Positions 23,814-32,370 of a stretch of 64,000 bases of DNA are shown in pieces. Each line of letters begins with the position of its first letter. Positions within the stretch are counted from its first letter, which is position 1. A program made the translations under genes and the position numbers. The notes under the pieces are model-generated. The model saw only the letters and a list, made by a program, of their open reading frames with translations, did no database searches and was not told where the DNA came from. Source of the stretch: an uncultured Bacteroidota bacterium (lineage in GTDB: Bacteria > Bacteroidota > Bacteroidia > Flavobacteriales > Flavobacteriaceae); the NCBI GenBank assembly GCA_902526075.1, contig CABZJM010000001.1, forward strand, positions 66,829-130,828. Direction: 5' to 3'.

Positions 23814-25739
23814 TTATATTTTTGTTTTATCATTTATGATTTTAACAAAATCTTCAACTTTCATATTACCAAAATCGTTTCCACCATGACTTCTAACAGA
23901 GATTAATTTTTGTTTTTTTTCTTGTTCCCCAATTATTATCATATAAGGAATTTTTTCAACTTCAGCATCTCTGATTTTTCTACCAATAGTCTCGCTTCTG
24001 TTATCTATCAGGCCGCGAATTTCGTCATTTTCTAACAAATTTAAAACATTTTCACAGTATTTTTCGTGCTTTTCACTGATTGGGAGAATAATAAATTGGT
24101 TTGGTGTTAACCAAAGTGGTAAATTTCCACCGGTATTTTCAAGTAAAATGGCAATGAACCTTTCAAGACTACCAAATGGGGCACGATGAATCATTACTGG
24201 TCTTTTGGACTCATTATATTTATCAATATAAGTAAGATCAAATCTATCAGGCAAATTGTAGTCTACTTGAATTGTACCAAGCTGCCATTTTCTTCCTAAT
24301 GCATCTTTTACCATAAAATCAAGTTTTGGACCATAAAATGCCGCTTCACCTTCTTCAATTTTATATTCAAGATTTATATCTTTTACAGCCTTAATAATAG
24401 CTTTTTCAGATTTTTCCCAAGCCTTAACATCTCCAATATATTTTTTCATATTTTTTGGATCTCTAATAGAGATTTGAGCGCTGAAATCACTTAATTCTAA
24501 AGATTTGAACACATATAGAGTTAAGTCAATAACATTTTTAAATTCACTGTCAAGCTGGTCTTCGGTACAAAATATATGTGCATCATCTTGTGTAAAACCC
24601 CTGACTCTGGTCAACCCATGTAGCTCACCACTTTGCTCATATCTGTAGACAGTACCAAACTCTGCATATCTCACGGGTAAATCTTTATAACTAAATTTTT
24701 GGGAATTATAAATTTCACAATGATGCGGACAATTCATAGGTTTAAGGTAAAACTCTTCATTTTCTTTTGGGGTTTTGATTGGTTGAAAACTATCATCTCC
24801 ATATTTTTCATAATGACCGGAAGTTACATAAAGTTCCTTATTTCCAATATGAGGAGTAATTACCATCTCATATCCAGCTTTTTTTTGTGCTTTTTTTAAA
24901 AAATCCTCTAGTCTATTTCTTAATTCAACTCCTTTTGGAAGCCAAAGAGGTAATCCTAAACCTACCTTATTGGAAAATGAAAAAAGTTTAAGATTTTTTC
25001 CAATCTTCCGATGGTCTCTAAGTTTTGCTTGCTCGATATTTTCCAAGTATTCTTTTAAGAGCTTTTGTTTTGGAAAAGAAATACCGTAAATTCTTGTAAG
25101 CTGTTTCTTGTTTTGGTCAGCTCTCCAAAATGCGCCTGAAATATTTAAAATTTTAACAGCTTTAATTAAAGATGTATTTGGTATGTGCCCACCTTTACAT
25201 AAATCGGTGAAATTTGAATGATCGCAGAAAGTTATTTCTCCATCATTTAAATCATTAATCAATTCAATTTTGTAATCATTATTCTGCTGTTTATAAAATT
25301 TTAAAGCATCTTTTTTTGAAACAAATCTTAATTTAAAATCGTGTTTTTCTCTACATATTTCAAGCATCCTTATTTCAATTTTTTCAAAATCTGACTCAGA
25401 TATCTTTTGACCACCTAAATCGATATCATAATAAAAGCCACTATTGATAGCAGGTCCTATTGTAAGCTTAGCTTCTGGAAATAATTCTTGTATTGATTGG
25501 GCCATTACATGAGAAGAGGAGTGCCAAAAGGCCTTTTTTCCATCATCATTGTCCCATGTGTAAAATTCTAATTTTCCATCTTCGTTGATAATACTATTTG
25601 TTTCAATAATCTTTTCATTGAACTTTGCAGATATTACATTTCTTGCTAGACCTTCACTGATGTCTTCAGCGATAGATATTACAGAGGTTTCTTCACTGTA
25701 TTTTTTAACAGAACCATCCTTTAATATAATATTTATCAT
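23814..25739 (-). CDS. thrS: Threonine--tRNA ligase
   Basis: 641 residues. TGS domain (1-60), editing domain with the HSSSHVMAQSI His motif (about 73) and CKGGHIPNTS, class II core with KPMNCPHHCEIY, RYAEFGTVYRYEQSGELHGLTRVRGFTQDDAHIF (motif 2 region, quoted as RYEQSGELHGLTRVRG) and VMIHRAPFGSLERFIAILLE, then the anticodon-binding domain. Zinc ligands Cys and His are present. It lies 29 nt after the DUF6095 gene, so thrS seems to belong to the icd operon rather than having its own promoter; no T-box or promoter is visible in the gap. Confidence 0.96.
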   Translation of the reverse strand: MINIILKDGSVKKYSEETSVISIAEDISEGLARNVISAKFNEKIIETNSIINEDGKLEFYTWDNDDGKKAFWHSSSHVMAQSIQELFPEAKLTIGPAINSGFYYDIDLGGQKISESDFEKIEIRMLEICREKHDFKLRFVSKKDALKFYKQQNNDYKIELINDLNDGEITFCDHSNFTDLCKGGHIPNTSLIKAVKILNISGAFWRADQNKKQLTRIYGISFPKQKLLKEYLENIEQAKLRDHRKIGKNLKLFSFSNKVGLGLPLWLPKGVELRNRLEDFLKKAQKKAGYEMVITPHIGNKELYVTSGHYEKYGDDSFQPIKTPKENEEFYLKPMNCPHHCEIYNSQKFSYKDLPVRYAEFGTVYRYEQSGELHGLTRVRGFTQDDAHIFCTEDQLDSEFKNVIDLTLYVFKSLELSDFSAQISIRDPKNMKKYIGDVKAWEKSEKAIIKAVKDINLEYKIEEGEAAFYGPKLDFMVKDALGRKWQLGTIQVDYNLPDRFDLTYIDKYNESKRPVMIHRAPFGSLERFIAILLENTGGNLPLWLTPNQFIILPISEKHEKYCENVLNLLENDEIRGLIDNRSETIGRKIRDAEVEKIPYMIIIGEQEKKQKLISVRSHGGNDFGNMKVEDFVKIINDKTKI

Positions 25740-25768
25740 TGATGAGAATTAATAGATAAAATTATGAA

Positions 25769-25969
25769 TCATTTTTTAAATAGCTCATTTATTATTCCAA
25801 ATAATGACATAAATATCATTACTATAGCCGAAATACAAACTATTACACCAAAAATTGTCAAAATATATGTCTCTTTTAATCCTCCAAAATGAATTAATAT
25901 TGGCCCTATAAATATTGGGATAAAAGATGAAATTAAAAGTTTTATATGATTGATAATTTTTTTATTCAT
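25769..25969 (-). CDS. Small two-helix membrane protein, DUF6095-like
   Basis: 66 residues with two hydrophobic helices (about 10-28 and 34-56) separated by HFGGLKETY; the IPIFIGPILIHFGG...ETYILTIFG arrangement resembles DUF6095 of flavobacteria (from memory). Function unknown. The ATG follows the murQ TAA with no gap (TAAATG), and thrS begins 29 nt later, so it is a genuine operon member and not a chance reading frame. Confidence 0.65.
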   Translation of the reverse strand: MNKKIINHIKLLISSFIPIFIGPILIHFGGLKETYILTIFGVIVCISAIVMIFMSLFGIINELFKK

Positions 25970-26788
25970 TTATTTTTTTTGAAATTTTTTTACAGCAGTT
26001 CTAATATTTTTATGTTCTTCAATCAGTTTTTTTGCAGTTTCTGTTTCTATTTCAAGAATTGTTTTTAAGATTCTAATAGCTCTTTTATAAAGTTTGTTAT
26101 TTGATAATTTCATATCAATCATCTTGTTATCATGAATCCTGCCTAACTTAATCATAACGGTGGTTGATATCATATTAAGAATCATTTTTTGAGCTGTACC
26201 TGCTTTCATTCTTGAGCTGCCTGTAACATATTCAGGTCCAACTATTACTTCAACTGGATAATCTGATTTTTCTGCAATTTTTGTTTGCAAGTTACAAGTT
26301 ATACAACCTGTGGTAATTTTGTTTTTTTTACTCATTTCCAACCCTCCAATTACATAAGGAGTAGATCCCGAAGCAGAAATGCCAATAACCATATCGTTTT
26401 TACTTACATTGTGTTTAGTTAAATCTAACCAAGCTGTGGAGGTAGAATCCTCTGCAAATTCTTGAGAAATTCTAATAGCTTTATCTCCTCCTGCAATTAT
26501 GCCTATGATTTTATCTCCAATACCAAAAGTGGGTAGACATTCAGATGCATCAACAATTCCCAATCTTCCACTTGTTCCAGAACCTATGTAAAAAATTCTT
26601 CCCTTTGAAATAACTAATTCAACAGCCTTAGAAATTAAATCATTAATTTGAGGTAAACAGCTTTTTACAGAATTGGAGATAGTTGAATCCTCTAAATTTA
26701 TTTCAGATAAAATTTCTTGAACTGATTTTTTTTCAAGATTTGAATAGTTAGAATCTTTTTCTGTAGTTTTTATGATATGTAATTTTAT
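25970..26788 (-). CDS. murQ: N-acetylmuramic acid 6-phosphate etherase, apparent ATA start
   Basis: Cleaves the lactyl ether of MurNAc-6-phosphate during cell-wall recycling. The N-terminal part reads TTEKDSNYSNLEKKSVQEIL, EINLEDSTISNSV, GRIFYIGSGTSGRLGIVDAS (SIS domain), then GIIAGGDKAIR, GISASGSTPYVIGGL and GSSRMKAGTAQK. An in-frame TAA lies two codons upstream of the ATA at 26788 and no ATG, GTG or TTG precedes the conserved GTSGRLG, so any conventional start would delete 75 residues and half the SIS fold. The ATA overlaps the icd stop as ATAA, the exact geometry of an ATGA coupling. Predicted length 272, normal for MurQ. Confidence 0.88.
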   Translation of the reverse strand: MKLHIIKTTEKDSNYSNLEKKSVQEILSEINLEDSTISNSVKSCLPQINDLISKAVELVISKGRIFYIGSGTSGRLGIVDASECLPTFGIGDKIIGIIAGGDKAIRISQEFAEDSTSTAWLDLTKHNVSKNDMVIGISASGSTPYVIGGLEMSKKNKITTGCITCNLQTKIAEKSDYPVEVIVGPEYVTGSSRMKAGTAQKMILNMISTTVMIKLGRIHDNKMIDMKLSNNKLYKRAIRILKTILEIETETAKKLIEEHKNIRTAVKKFQKK

Positions 26789-28995
26789 ATATTATTAATG
26801 ATTTCATTAAATAAGATGGATGGCCTCATTATTTGTTTAGTTATTTCATCATTAGTATTATAATATCCTCCCAGATCAACCTTGCAACCCTGAGAAGAAT
26901 CAATCTCAATAATTATTTGATCCTCATTTTTTGAAAGTAGATTATATACTATTTCAAATTCATCTTTTAAATCAATATTTTCATTTTGTTTTGATAAATG
27001 TTCAGCCCAATACAATGCAAGATAAAAATGACTACCTCTATTATCAATCTCACCTACTTTTCTGGATGGAGATTTTTCTTTAGTCAATAACTTTTCAATT
27101 GCTTTTGAAAGGCATTTCGAAAGAATTTTACTTTTAACATTTGTTTTGCCGATATTTTCCAATGCAACAGAAATTGCCAAAAACTCACCCAATGAATCCC
27201 ATCTTAAATGGTTTTCATCAATTAGTTGTTGTACATGTTTGGGTGCAGAACCACCGGCACCTGTTTCAAAAAGATTACCTCCGTTCATTAAAGGAACAAT
27301 TGATAACACTTTAGCACTAGTTCCTAATTCTAAAATTGGAAATAGATCGGTTAAATAATCCCTAAGAACATTACCAGAAACTGAAATTACGTTATTTCCT
27401 TTCTTAATTTCGTTAAGTGTGAATAAAGTTGCTTTATATGGGGAAAGTATTTGGATATTTAACCCGGTAGTATCAATTTTTTTAAGCTCATCTTTTACAA
27501 CTTTTATAAGTTGCTTATCATGAGATCGATTTTCATCTAACCAGAAAACAGTAGGGTATTTTGTAGATCCTGCTCTTTCTACCGCTAATTTTACCCAATC
27601 TTTAGTTGCTTCATTTCTTACAAGGCACATTCTCCAGATATCACCCTTCAAAACATTGTGAGTAAATAAAATTTTACCGTCTTTAGTTTCTACACATATT
27701 TTACCATCTTCTTTAATTCTAAATGTTTTATCATGTGAGCCATACTCTTCAGCCTTTTTAGCCATAAGCCCTACATTTTGAACTGTTCCCATTATAGCAG
27801 GGTCAAATTGTCCATTTTCTCTACAGAAATCTATTGTTGCTTGATATATTGAAGAGTAGCTGCTATCAGGAATTATAGCTTTAGTATCTTTTAGTTCACC
27901 GTTTTTATCCCACATTTTGCCAGAACTTTTTATCATGGCTGGCATCGAGGCGTCTATTATAAAATCACTGGGTATATGAAAATTTGTTATATTTTTCTCA
28001 GGGTTTACCATCGCTATTTCAGGTCCATTTTCAATGTCTAATTCTATTTCACTAGTTAATTTTTCCCTTCTTACATTGTCTAATTGATTTAATTTTTCAA
28101 ATACATTGGATAAACCACTATTAAAATCTACATTAATTTCATCAAGAACTTTATTGTTATTTTTTATAAAATTTTTGAAAAATACCTTCAAAACATGCCC
28201 AAAAATTATTGGATCACTTACTTTCATCATTGATGCCTTTAGATGTAATGATAAAAGCATATTTTTTTCTTTGCATTCTCGAATCTGATTATCAATAAAA
28301 TCTTCCAATGCGGAAATACTCATATAACTGCAATCTATAATAGCTTTCTTATGAACAGTTATATTTTCTTTGAGTATACTTTTCTTTTCATTTTTGTTAT
28401 AGTGATATATGTTTAAAAGTTCATGTTTATCACTGGTCAAGGAGGTTTCATTATTTCTAAAATCACCTCGACTCATAGATGAAACATGAGTTCTCGAATC
28501 TTTAGACCACTTTCCAAGTTTGTGTGGATTGGACTTTATGTAATTTTTTACAGCCTTTGGAACTCTTCTGTCAGAATTACCTTCTCTCAATACTGGATTA
28601 ACTGCGCTACCTTTTATCTTATCATAAATTGATTTGATAATTAAGTCATTGTCGTTTTCCACTTTCTCTGGATAATTCGGAATATTATAGCCTTGACTTT
28701 GAAGTTCGGTTATAGCCTTTTTGAGCTGAGGAATTGATGCACTAATATTTGGTAATTTGATAATATTAGCATTAGGGTCTTTTACAAGCTTACCCAAAAA
28801 TTCTAGATCATTCTCATATTTAATCTTACTACCTAAAAAATCATTAAAAGTAGCCAGGATTCTTGATGATAAGGAAATATCTCTACTTTCAAATTTGACA
28901 CCTGACGATTTAGAAAAAGCTTGTAATATCGGTAACAGTGAGACAGTAGCTAAAGCAGGTGCTTCATCCGTCATTGTATATATTATTTTCGACAT
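26785..28995 (-). CDS. icd: Isocitrate dehydrogenase (NADP), monomeric type
   Basis: 736 residues from ATG 28995. This is the large monomeric IDH family: opening SKIIYTMTDEAPALATVSLLPI, SDRRVPKAVKNYIKSNPHK, HVSSMSRGDFRNNE, GTVQNVGLMAKKAEEYGSHDKT and GAGGSAPKHVQQLIDENHLRWDSLGE. It oxidises isocitrate to 2-oxoglutarate in the TCA cycle with NADP. A TTG one codon earlier is also in frame. It heads the long minus-strand operon reaching rplT and has its own -7 element. Confidence 0.96.
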   Translation of the reverse strand: MSKIIYTMTDEAPALATVSLLPILQAFSKSSGVKFESRDISLSSRILATFNDFLGSKIKYENDLEFLGKLVKDPNANIIKLPNISASIPQLKKAITELQSQGYNIPNYPEKVENDNDLIIKSIYDKIKGSAVNPVLREGNSDRRVPKAVKNYIKSNPHKLGKWSKDSRTHVSSMSRGDFRNNETSLTSDKHELLNIYHYNKNEKKSILKENITVHKKAIIDCSYMSISALEDFIDNQIRECKEKNMLLSLHLKASMMKVSDPIIFGHVLKVFFKNFIKNNNKVLDEINVDFNSGLSNVFEKLNQLDNVRREKLTSEIELDIENGPEIAMVNPEKNITNFHIPSDFIIDASMPAMIKSSGKMWDKNGELKDTKAIIPDSSYSSIYQATIDFCRENGQFDPAIMGTVQNVGLMAKKAEEYGSHDKTFRIKEDGKICVETKDGKILFTHNVLKGDIWRMCLVRNEATKDWVKLAVERAGSTKYPTVFWLDENRSHDKQLIKVVKDELKKIDTTGLNIQILSPYKATLFTLNEIKKGNNVISVSGNVLRDYLTDLFPILELGTSAKVLSIVPLMNGGNLFETGAGGSAPKHVQQLIDENHLRWDSLGEFLAISVALENIGKTNVKSKILSKCLSKAIEKLLTKEKSPSRKVGEIDNRGSHFYLALYWAEHLSKQNENIDLKDEFEIVYNLLSKNEDQIIIEIDSSQGCKVDLGGYYNTNDEITKQIMRPSILFNEIINNI

Positions 28996-29022
28996 CAATT
29001 TTCTACTGAGTAGTTATTGTTT

Positions 29023-29030
29023 CAAATATA
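29023..29030 (-). promoter_or_regulatory. -7 promoter element of icd
   Basis: Minus strand TATATTTG, 27 nt before the icd ATG and about 43 nt downstream of the intrinsic terminator that closes the preceding RNA. Confidence 0.6.
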
Positions 29031-29072
29031 AAAAATGACTATAAAATAAAAGAATAAATGAAGAATAGTTAT

Positions 29073-29120
29073 TAAAAAATGAAAGCCGCACTAAAGTATT
29101 GCTACCTATGTGCGGCTTTC
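29073..29120 (-). terminator. Strong intrinsic terminator
   Basis: Perfect 11-bp GC-rich stem (GAAAGCCGCAC / GTGCGGCTTTC, 29081-29091 with 29110-29120) and an 18-nt loop. On the minus strand it is followed by ATTTTTTAAT; on the plus strand no T-tract follows. It therefore ends a minus-strand transcript coming from the rplS side. Confidence 0.8.
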
Positions 29121-29640
29121 TGAATATCGAATATATTTACTTCCGTTTAAGGTAAGCTTTTTTCCAAGGAATTGAGCTTGCAAACATATTCGCTATTTTC
29201 GGAACCGTTTTGTTACTCAGCTCCTAAGAACTTTTCACATTTTGATTCCTAATTACTTACATTCAATCATTTCTTTCGAAATAATTGTTCCTTCAAGTCA
29301 TTTATTTCACTCCAGGTTACTAATTTCACACTGGGTTACTTTAGTTGCTCTTAGGATTGTCCTTGGGGCTAGGCCTTCAGGACTCAGTGGAGCTAGGCTT
29401 CACTAAGTGAAAGTCTTTTATTTTAAAATTGTGCAGGCACACATTTTAAAATTTAGTTTCTTTCTATTTTTGGCTTAAGTTACCTTATTGCCATGTAAGT
29501 AATTTGTTAAAGAACGTCCTTGAATTTGTTTACACTTAAAAGTGATTCGTTTATCCTTTTGGGATCCACTACAAACAAATCCTTTTGCTAATTTAAAATA
29601 TAAGTTGAGTTTTTTAATAAATTTTAAAAAAAAGATGTTA
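29073..29640 (-). ncRNA. Candidate structured noncoding RNA of unknown family
   Basis: A gap of about 690 nt between rplS and icd has no open frame: every minus-strand frame is broken by many stops. It is markedly more GC-rich in patches than other gaps. Folding elements seen by eye: CAATCATTTC / GAAATAATTG (29264-29273 with 29278-29287, 10 bp, 4-nt loop), an ATTTTAAAAT...GTGC hairpin capped by GC pairs (about 29420-29453), CTTCAC/GTGAAAG (29398-29410), and a 15/19 tandem repeat at 29304-29341. The strong terminator at 29073-29120 fixes the minus strand. I could not recognise tmRNA, RNase P, SRP or 6S signatures. The 5' end is not defined; no perfect -7 element was found. Confidence 0.45.
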
Positions 29641-29661
29641 ACCTGTTGTAAACTAACGATA

Positions 29662-29675
29662 TTAACAATTGTTAA
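29662..29675. repeat. 14-nt perfect palindrome after rplS
   Basis: TTAACAATTGTTAA, 10 nt downstream of the rplS stop. It could be a weak rplS terminator stem or a protein site upstream of the candidate RNA; nothing further supports either. Confidence 0.35.
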
Positions 29676-29685
29676 AAACTATTGA

Positions 29686-30036
29686 TTAATTTCTGATTTC
29701 TTTAATTTTTGCTTTTTTACCTGTAAGATTTCTAAAATAAAAAATACGCGCACGTCTTACTTTACCCTTTTTGTTTACCTCAATTTTTTGAATTGATGGG
29801 GAATTGACGGGGAAAATTCTTTCTACACCTATAGAACCAGACATTTTTCTTATGGTAAATGTCTCAGTCGAACCTGAACCTCTTCTTTGTAAAACAACTC
29901 CTTTAAAAAACTGAGTTCTTGTTTTATCGCCTTCTTTAATTTCATAATAAACGGTTATTGTGTCACCGGAACTGAAGGAGGGTAGATCTTTGCTTTCTAC
30001 AAATTTTTCTTCTACAAATTTAACTAGTGAGCTCAT
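29686..30036 (-). CDS. rplS: 50S ribosomal protein L19
   Basis: 116 residues with [60 protein letters not shown] and [22 protein letters not shown], the full L19 signature at normal length. It bridges the 30S/50S interface. It lies 120 nt downstream of trmD with its own -7 element in the gap. Confidence 0.97.
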   Translation of the reverse strand: MSSLVKFVEEKFVESKDLPSFSSGDTITVYYEIKEGDKTRTQFFKGVVLQRRGSGSTETFTIRKMSGSIGVERIFPVNSPSIQKIEVNKKGKVRRARIFYFRNLTGKKAKIKEIRN

Positions 30037-30105
30037 GTGTGCTATTTTATTTTATTTCTATGCAACGTTAATTACCTTAGCTAAGAGGTTGGATAGAATC
30101 GCGTG

Positions 30106-30113
30106 CAAATATA
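30106..30113 (-). promoter_or_regulatory. -7 promoter element of rplS
   Basis: Minus strand TATATTTG, 69 nt before the rplS ATG, implying a leader of roughly 60 nt that could carry an autoregulatory structure. Confidence 0.5.
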
Positions 30114-30156
30114 ATTAAAAAAATAAATTATATATAATAAAGGGGGAAACTTTAAT

Positions 30157-30828
30157 TTATAGTAGATCAGGTCTTTTTTTCTTGGTTATTTCAATAGATT
30201 TTTCCATGCGCCATTTTTCAATTTTTTTTTGATCTCCTGAAAATAAGATTTCTGGAACATGCCATGATTTATACTTCTTAGGTCTTGTATAGACAGGGTA
30301 AGACAGTAGGTTGTCTTGAAAGGAGTCTGTAAGTGCTGATGTTTCATTGCCAATAGCTCCTGGTATTAGCCGAACTATGCTGTCAGTAAGTATTGCGGCA
30401 GGAAGTTCACCGCCTGAGAGAACATAATCACCAATTGAAATCTCCATTGTAATTAAATTTTCTCTGATCCTATGGTCAATGCCCTTATAGTGTCCACATA
30501 ATATTATTATGTTGGTCATACATGACAATTTATTACTTAGGGATTGATTTAATTTTGATCCATCTGGGGTCATATATATGATTTCATCATAATCTCTCTC
30601 ACTTTTCAGTTTTGAGATACATTTATCAATTGGCTCAATAAGCATTACCATACCTGCTCCGCCACCATATTGATAGTCATCAATAGATTTATATTTATTT
30701 TTTGAGTATTCTCTTAAGTTATGAATGTGTATTTCAGTAATATTTTTTTCAATGCTCTTTCTTATAATTGAAGAGTTGAAGGGACCAGAAAGTAGCTCGG
30801 GTACAGCTGAAATTATATCTATTCGCAT
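30157..30828 (-). CDS. trmD: tRNA (guanine-N1-)-methyltransferase
   Basis: 223 residues. Methylates G37 of tRNAs reading CUN, CCN and CGG. Opens [20 protein letters not shown]; the SPOUT knot motifs are [26 protein letters not shown] and [19 protein letters not shown]. The ATG lies 8 nt after the degP stop, so the two are probably co-transcribed. Confidence 0.95.
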   Translation of the reverse strand: MRIDIISAVPELLSGPFNSSIIRKSIEKNITEIHIHNLREYSKNKYKSIDDYQYGGGAGMVMLIEPIDKCISKLKSERDYDEIIYMTPDGSKLNQSLSNKLSCMTNIIILCGHYKGIDHRIRENLITMEISIGDYVLSGGELPAAILTDSIVRLIPGAIGNETSALTDSFQDNLLSYPVYTRPKKYKSWHVPEILFSGDQKKIEKWRMEKSIEITKKKRPDLL

Positions 30829-30836
30829 TGAAAAAT

Positions 30837-32264
30837 TTATCTAAAGTTAAATCTTTCTAATTTATTCTCTTGGGTTAATATTTCAATACTTATGGGATCA
30901 TAATATTTTCTTGATGTTACAATTTTATCAATATCCGAAATAGTGTTAATGTCTTCGCCGTTTATTTTTCTTATCACATCATTTTCTTTAACACCATAGT
31001 CTTCCCAGTACGATTTATAATCAGAGTTAAACTCAGAAATTTTTACACCATTATCTAAATTTCGTGCCAATAACTCATCAGGACCCATATTTTTAAGAAT
31101 TCCTATTAAATAAAAATTAATCCTTTCATTTTTATTTAATTGTACTCTTACCTTTTTTGAGACATTATCTCTTTTGAGATTTACTTCTACTATATCATCT
31201 GGTCGTTTAGTATTTAGGTAACCTTTTAAATCTGAGAATTTAGAAATTTTAATACCATCAATATCTTTTATTATATCGCCAATTTCTATTCCTGCTGTTT
31301 TGGCTCCAGATTCATTATCAATTCCATTTATAAAAAATCCTTCTGTATCTTCAACTTTTAATTCTTTTGCTCTGAAGCTGTTTAGTGAAGTGCCAGTGAC
31401 TCCTAGAAATCCATATTGTACATTTCCATATTCTAAAATATCTTCAATCACCTTTTTTGCTATATTACTTGGCACAGCAAAGGAATATCCCACATATGAA
31501 CCCGTTTGGGTTTGTATTGCCGTATTTATCCCTATCAATTCACCTTTATCATTAATTAATGCTCCGCCTGAATTTCCTGGGTTGACCGCAGCATCAGTTT
31601 GTATGTATGACTGGGTTGTTCTTCCAGTTGGATCAAGACTTCTTGATTTTGCAGAAATAATTCCAGCCGTTACAGTAGAGGTCAGATTGAAGGGGTTACC
31701 AACCGCTAAAACCCATTCTCCGATTTGTGTGGTATCACTATCACCAAAAACGGCATAAGGTAATTCATCTTGAGTTTCTATTTTAAGAAGTGCAATATCA
31801 TTTTGCTCGTCACTTCCAATAATTGTAGCGTCAAAAGACTGGTTGTTGTTAGTTGTTATTTTTATATCCTCAGCTTTTTCAATTACATGGTAATTAGTTA
31901 CTATGTATCCATCAGATGAAATTACTACTCCTGATCCAGAACCCATCTGAGGTCTTCTTTGTGATCTTCCAAAAATAAAATCTTCAATGCTGTAATCACC
32001 TGCTGATGAAGAACTTTTAACGTGTACAACTGTATTAATGGATTTTTTAGCTATTTCAACAAAGTCAGGTCTTTGAATATCTAAGTAATTAAAATTTGTG
32101 TTTTTTGCCTGACTTTTAAAGCTTTTTAAAACTAAATCTTTGCTTTGTTCTTCTTTTAATTTGCTTATTTCCTCTTGAATATTATTTCTTACAATATTTG
32201 TAACAAGTACAATGGAAAGAATTGAAATTAAAGTAACAAAAAAGTAAAAAATAAATTTTTTCAT
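30837..32264 (-). CDS. DegP/HtrA-type periplasmic serine protease
   Basis: 475 residues from ATG 32264; an upstream ATG (32300) would add 12 residues before the signal anchor. Residues 5-24 are a hydrophobic anchor or signal. The trypsin-like domain has His126 (TNYHVIE), Asp156 (NDIALL) and Ser232 (GNSGGALIN); two PDZ domains follow (about 275-375 with [15 protein letters not shown], and 385-475). It degrades or chaperones misfolded envelope proteins. Followed by trmD. Confidence 0.93.
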   Translation of the reverse strand: MKKFIFYFFVTLISILSIVLVTNIVRNNIQEEISKLKEEQSKDLVLKSFKSQAKNTNFNYLDIQRPDFVEIAKKSINTVVHVKSSSSAGDYSIEDFIFGRSQRRPQMGSGSGVVISSDGYIVTNYHVIEKAEDIKITTNNNQSFDATIIGSDEQNDIALLKIETQDELPYAVFGDSDTTQIGEWVLAVGNPFNLTSTVTAGIISAKSRSLDPTGRTTQSYIQTDAAVNPGNSGGALINDKGELIGINTAIQTQTGSYVGYSFAVPSNIAKKVIEDILEYGNVQYGFLGVTGTSLNSFRAKELKVEDTEGFFINGIDNESGAKTAGIEIGDIIKDIDGIKISKFSDLKGYLNTKRPDDIVEVNLKRDNVSKKVRVQLNKNERINFYLIGILKNMGPDELLARNLDNGVKISEFNSDYKSYWEDYGVKENDVIRKINGEDINTISDIDKIVTSRKYYDPISIEILTQENKLERFNFR

Positions 32265-32357
32265 GGCCAAAATTTTATATTTAAATTTAACTATTATCAA
32301 TTTTCATGCTAATTTTTTTAACTCATATTTAACAATTTAATATGGTCCATTTATTCC

Positions 32358-32365
32358 TATATTTG
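32358..32365 (+). promoter_or_regulatory. -7 promoter element of dapF, abutting the start codon
   Basis: TATATTTG with only 5 nt between its G and the dapF ATG. Since the Bacteroidota transcription start lies a few nt after this element, the mRNA is predicted to be leaderless. Confidence 0.6.
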
Positions 32366-32370
32366 CCCAC

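Noticed and set aside
25740-25768. T-box or promoter controlling thrS
   Set aside because: The gap to the upstream small gene is only 29 nt and holds no -7 element or leader structure.
29080-29600. Broken protein gene on the minus strand of the rplS-icd gap
   Set aside because: Short stretches look protein-like (e.g. VPKIANMFASSIPWKK, FVCSGSQKDKRIT) but they lie in different frames, are separated by many stops, and match no family I know; strong hairpins and terminator fit RNA better.
29073-29640. tmRNA, RNase P RNA, SRP or 6S RNA
   Set aside because: None of the conserved cores I know (tag frame ending ALAA with tRNA-like ends, GGAAAGTCC, GGAAGCAG tetraloop region) could be found on either strand, so no name was given.
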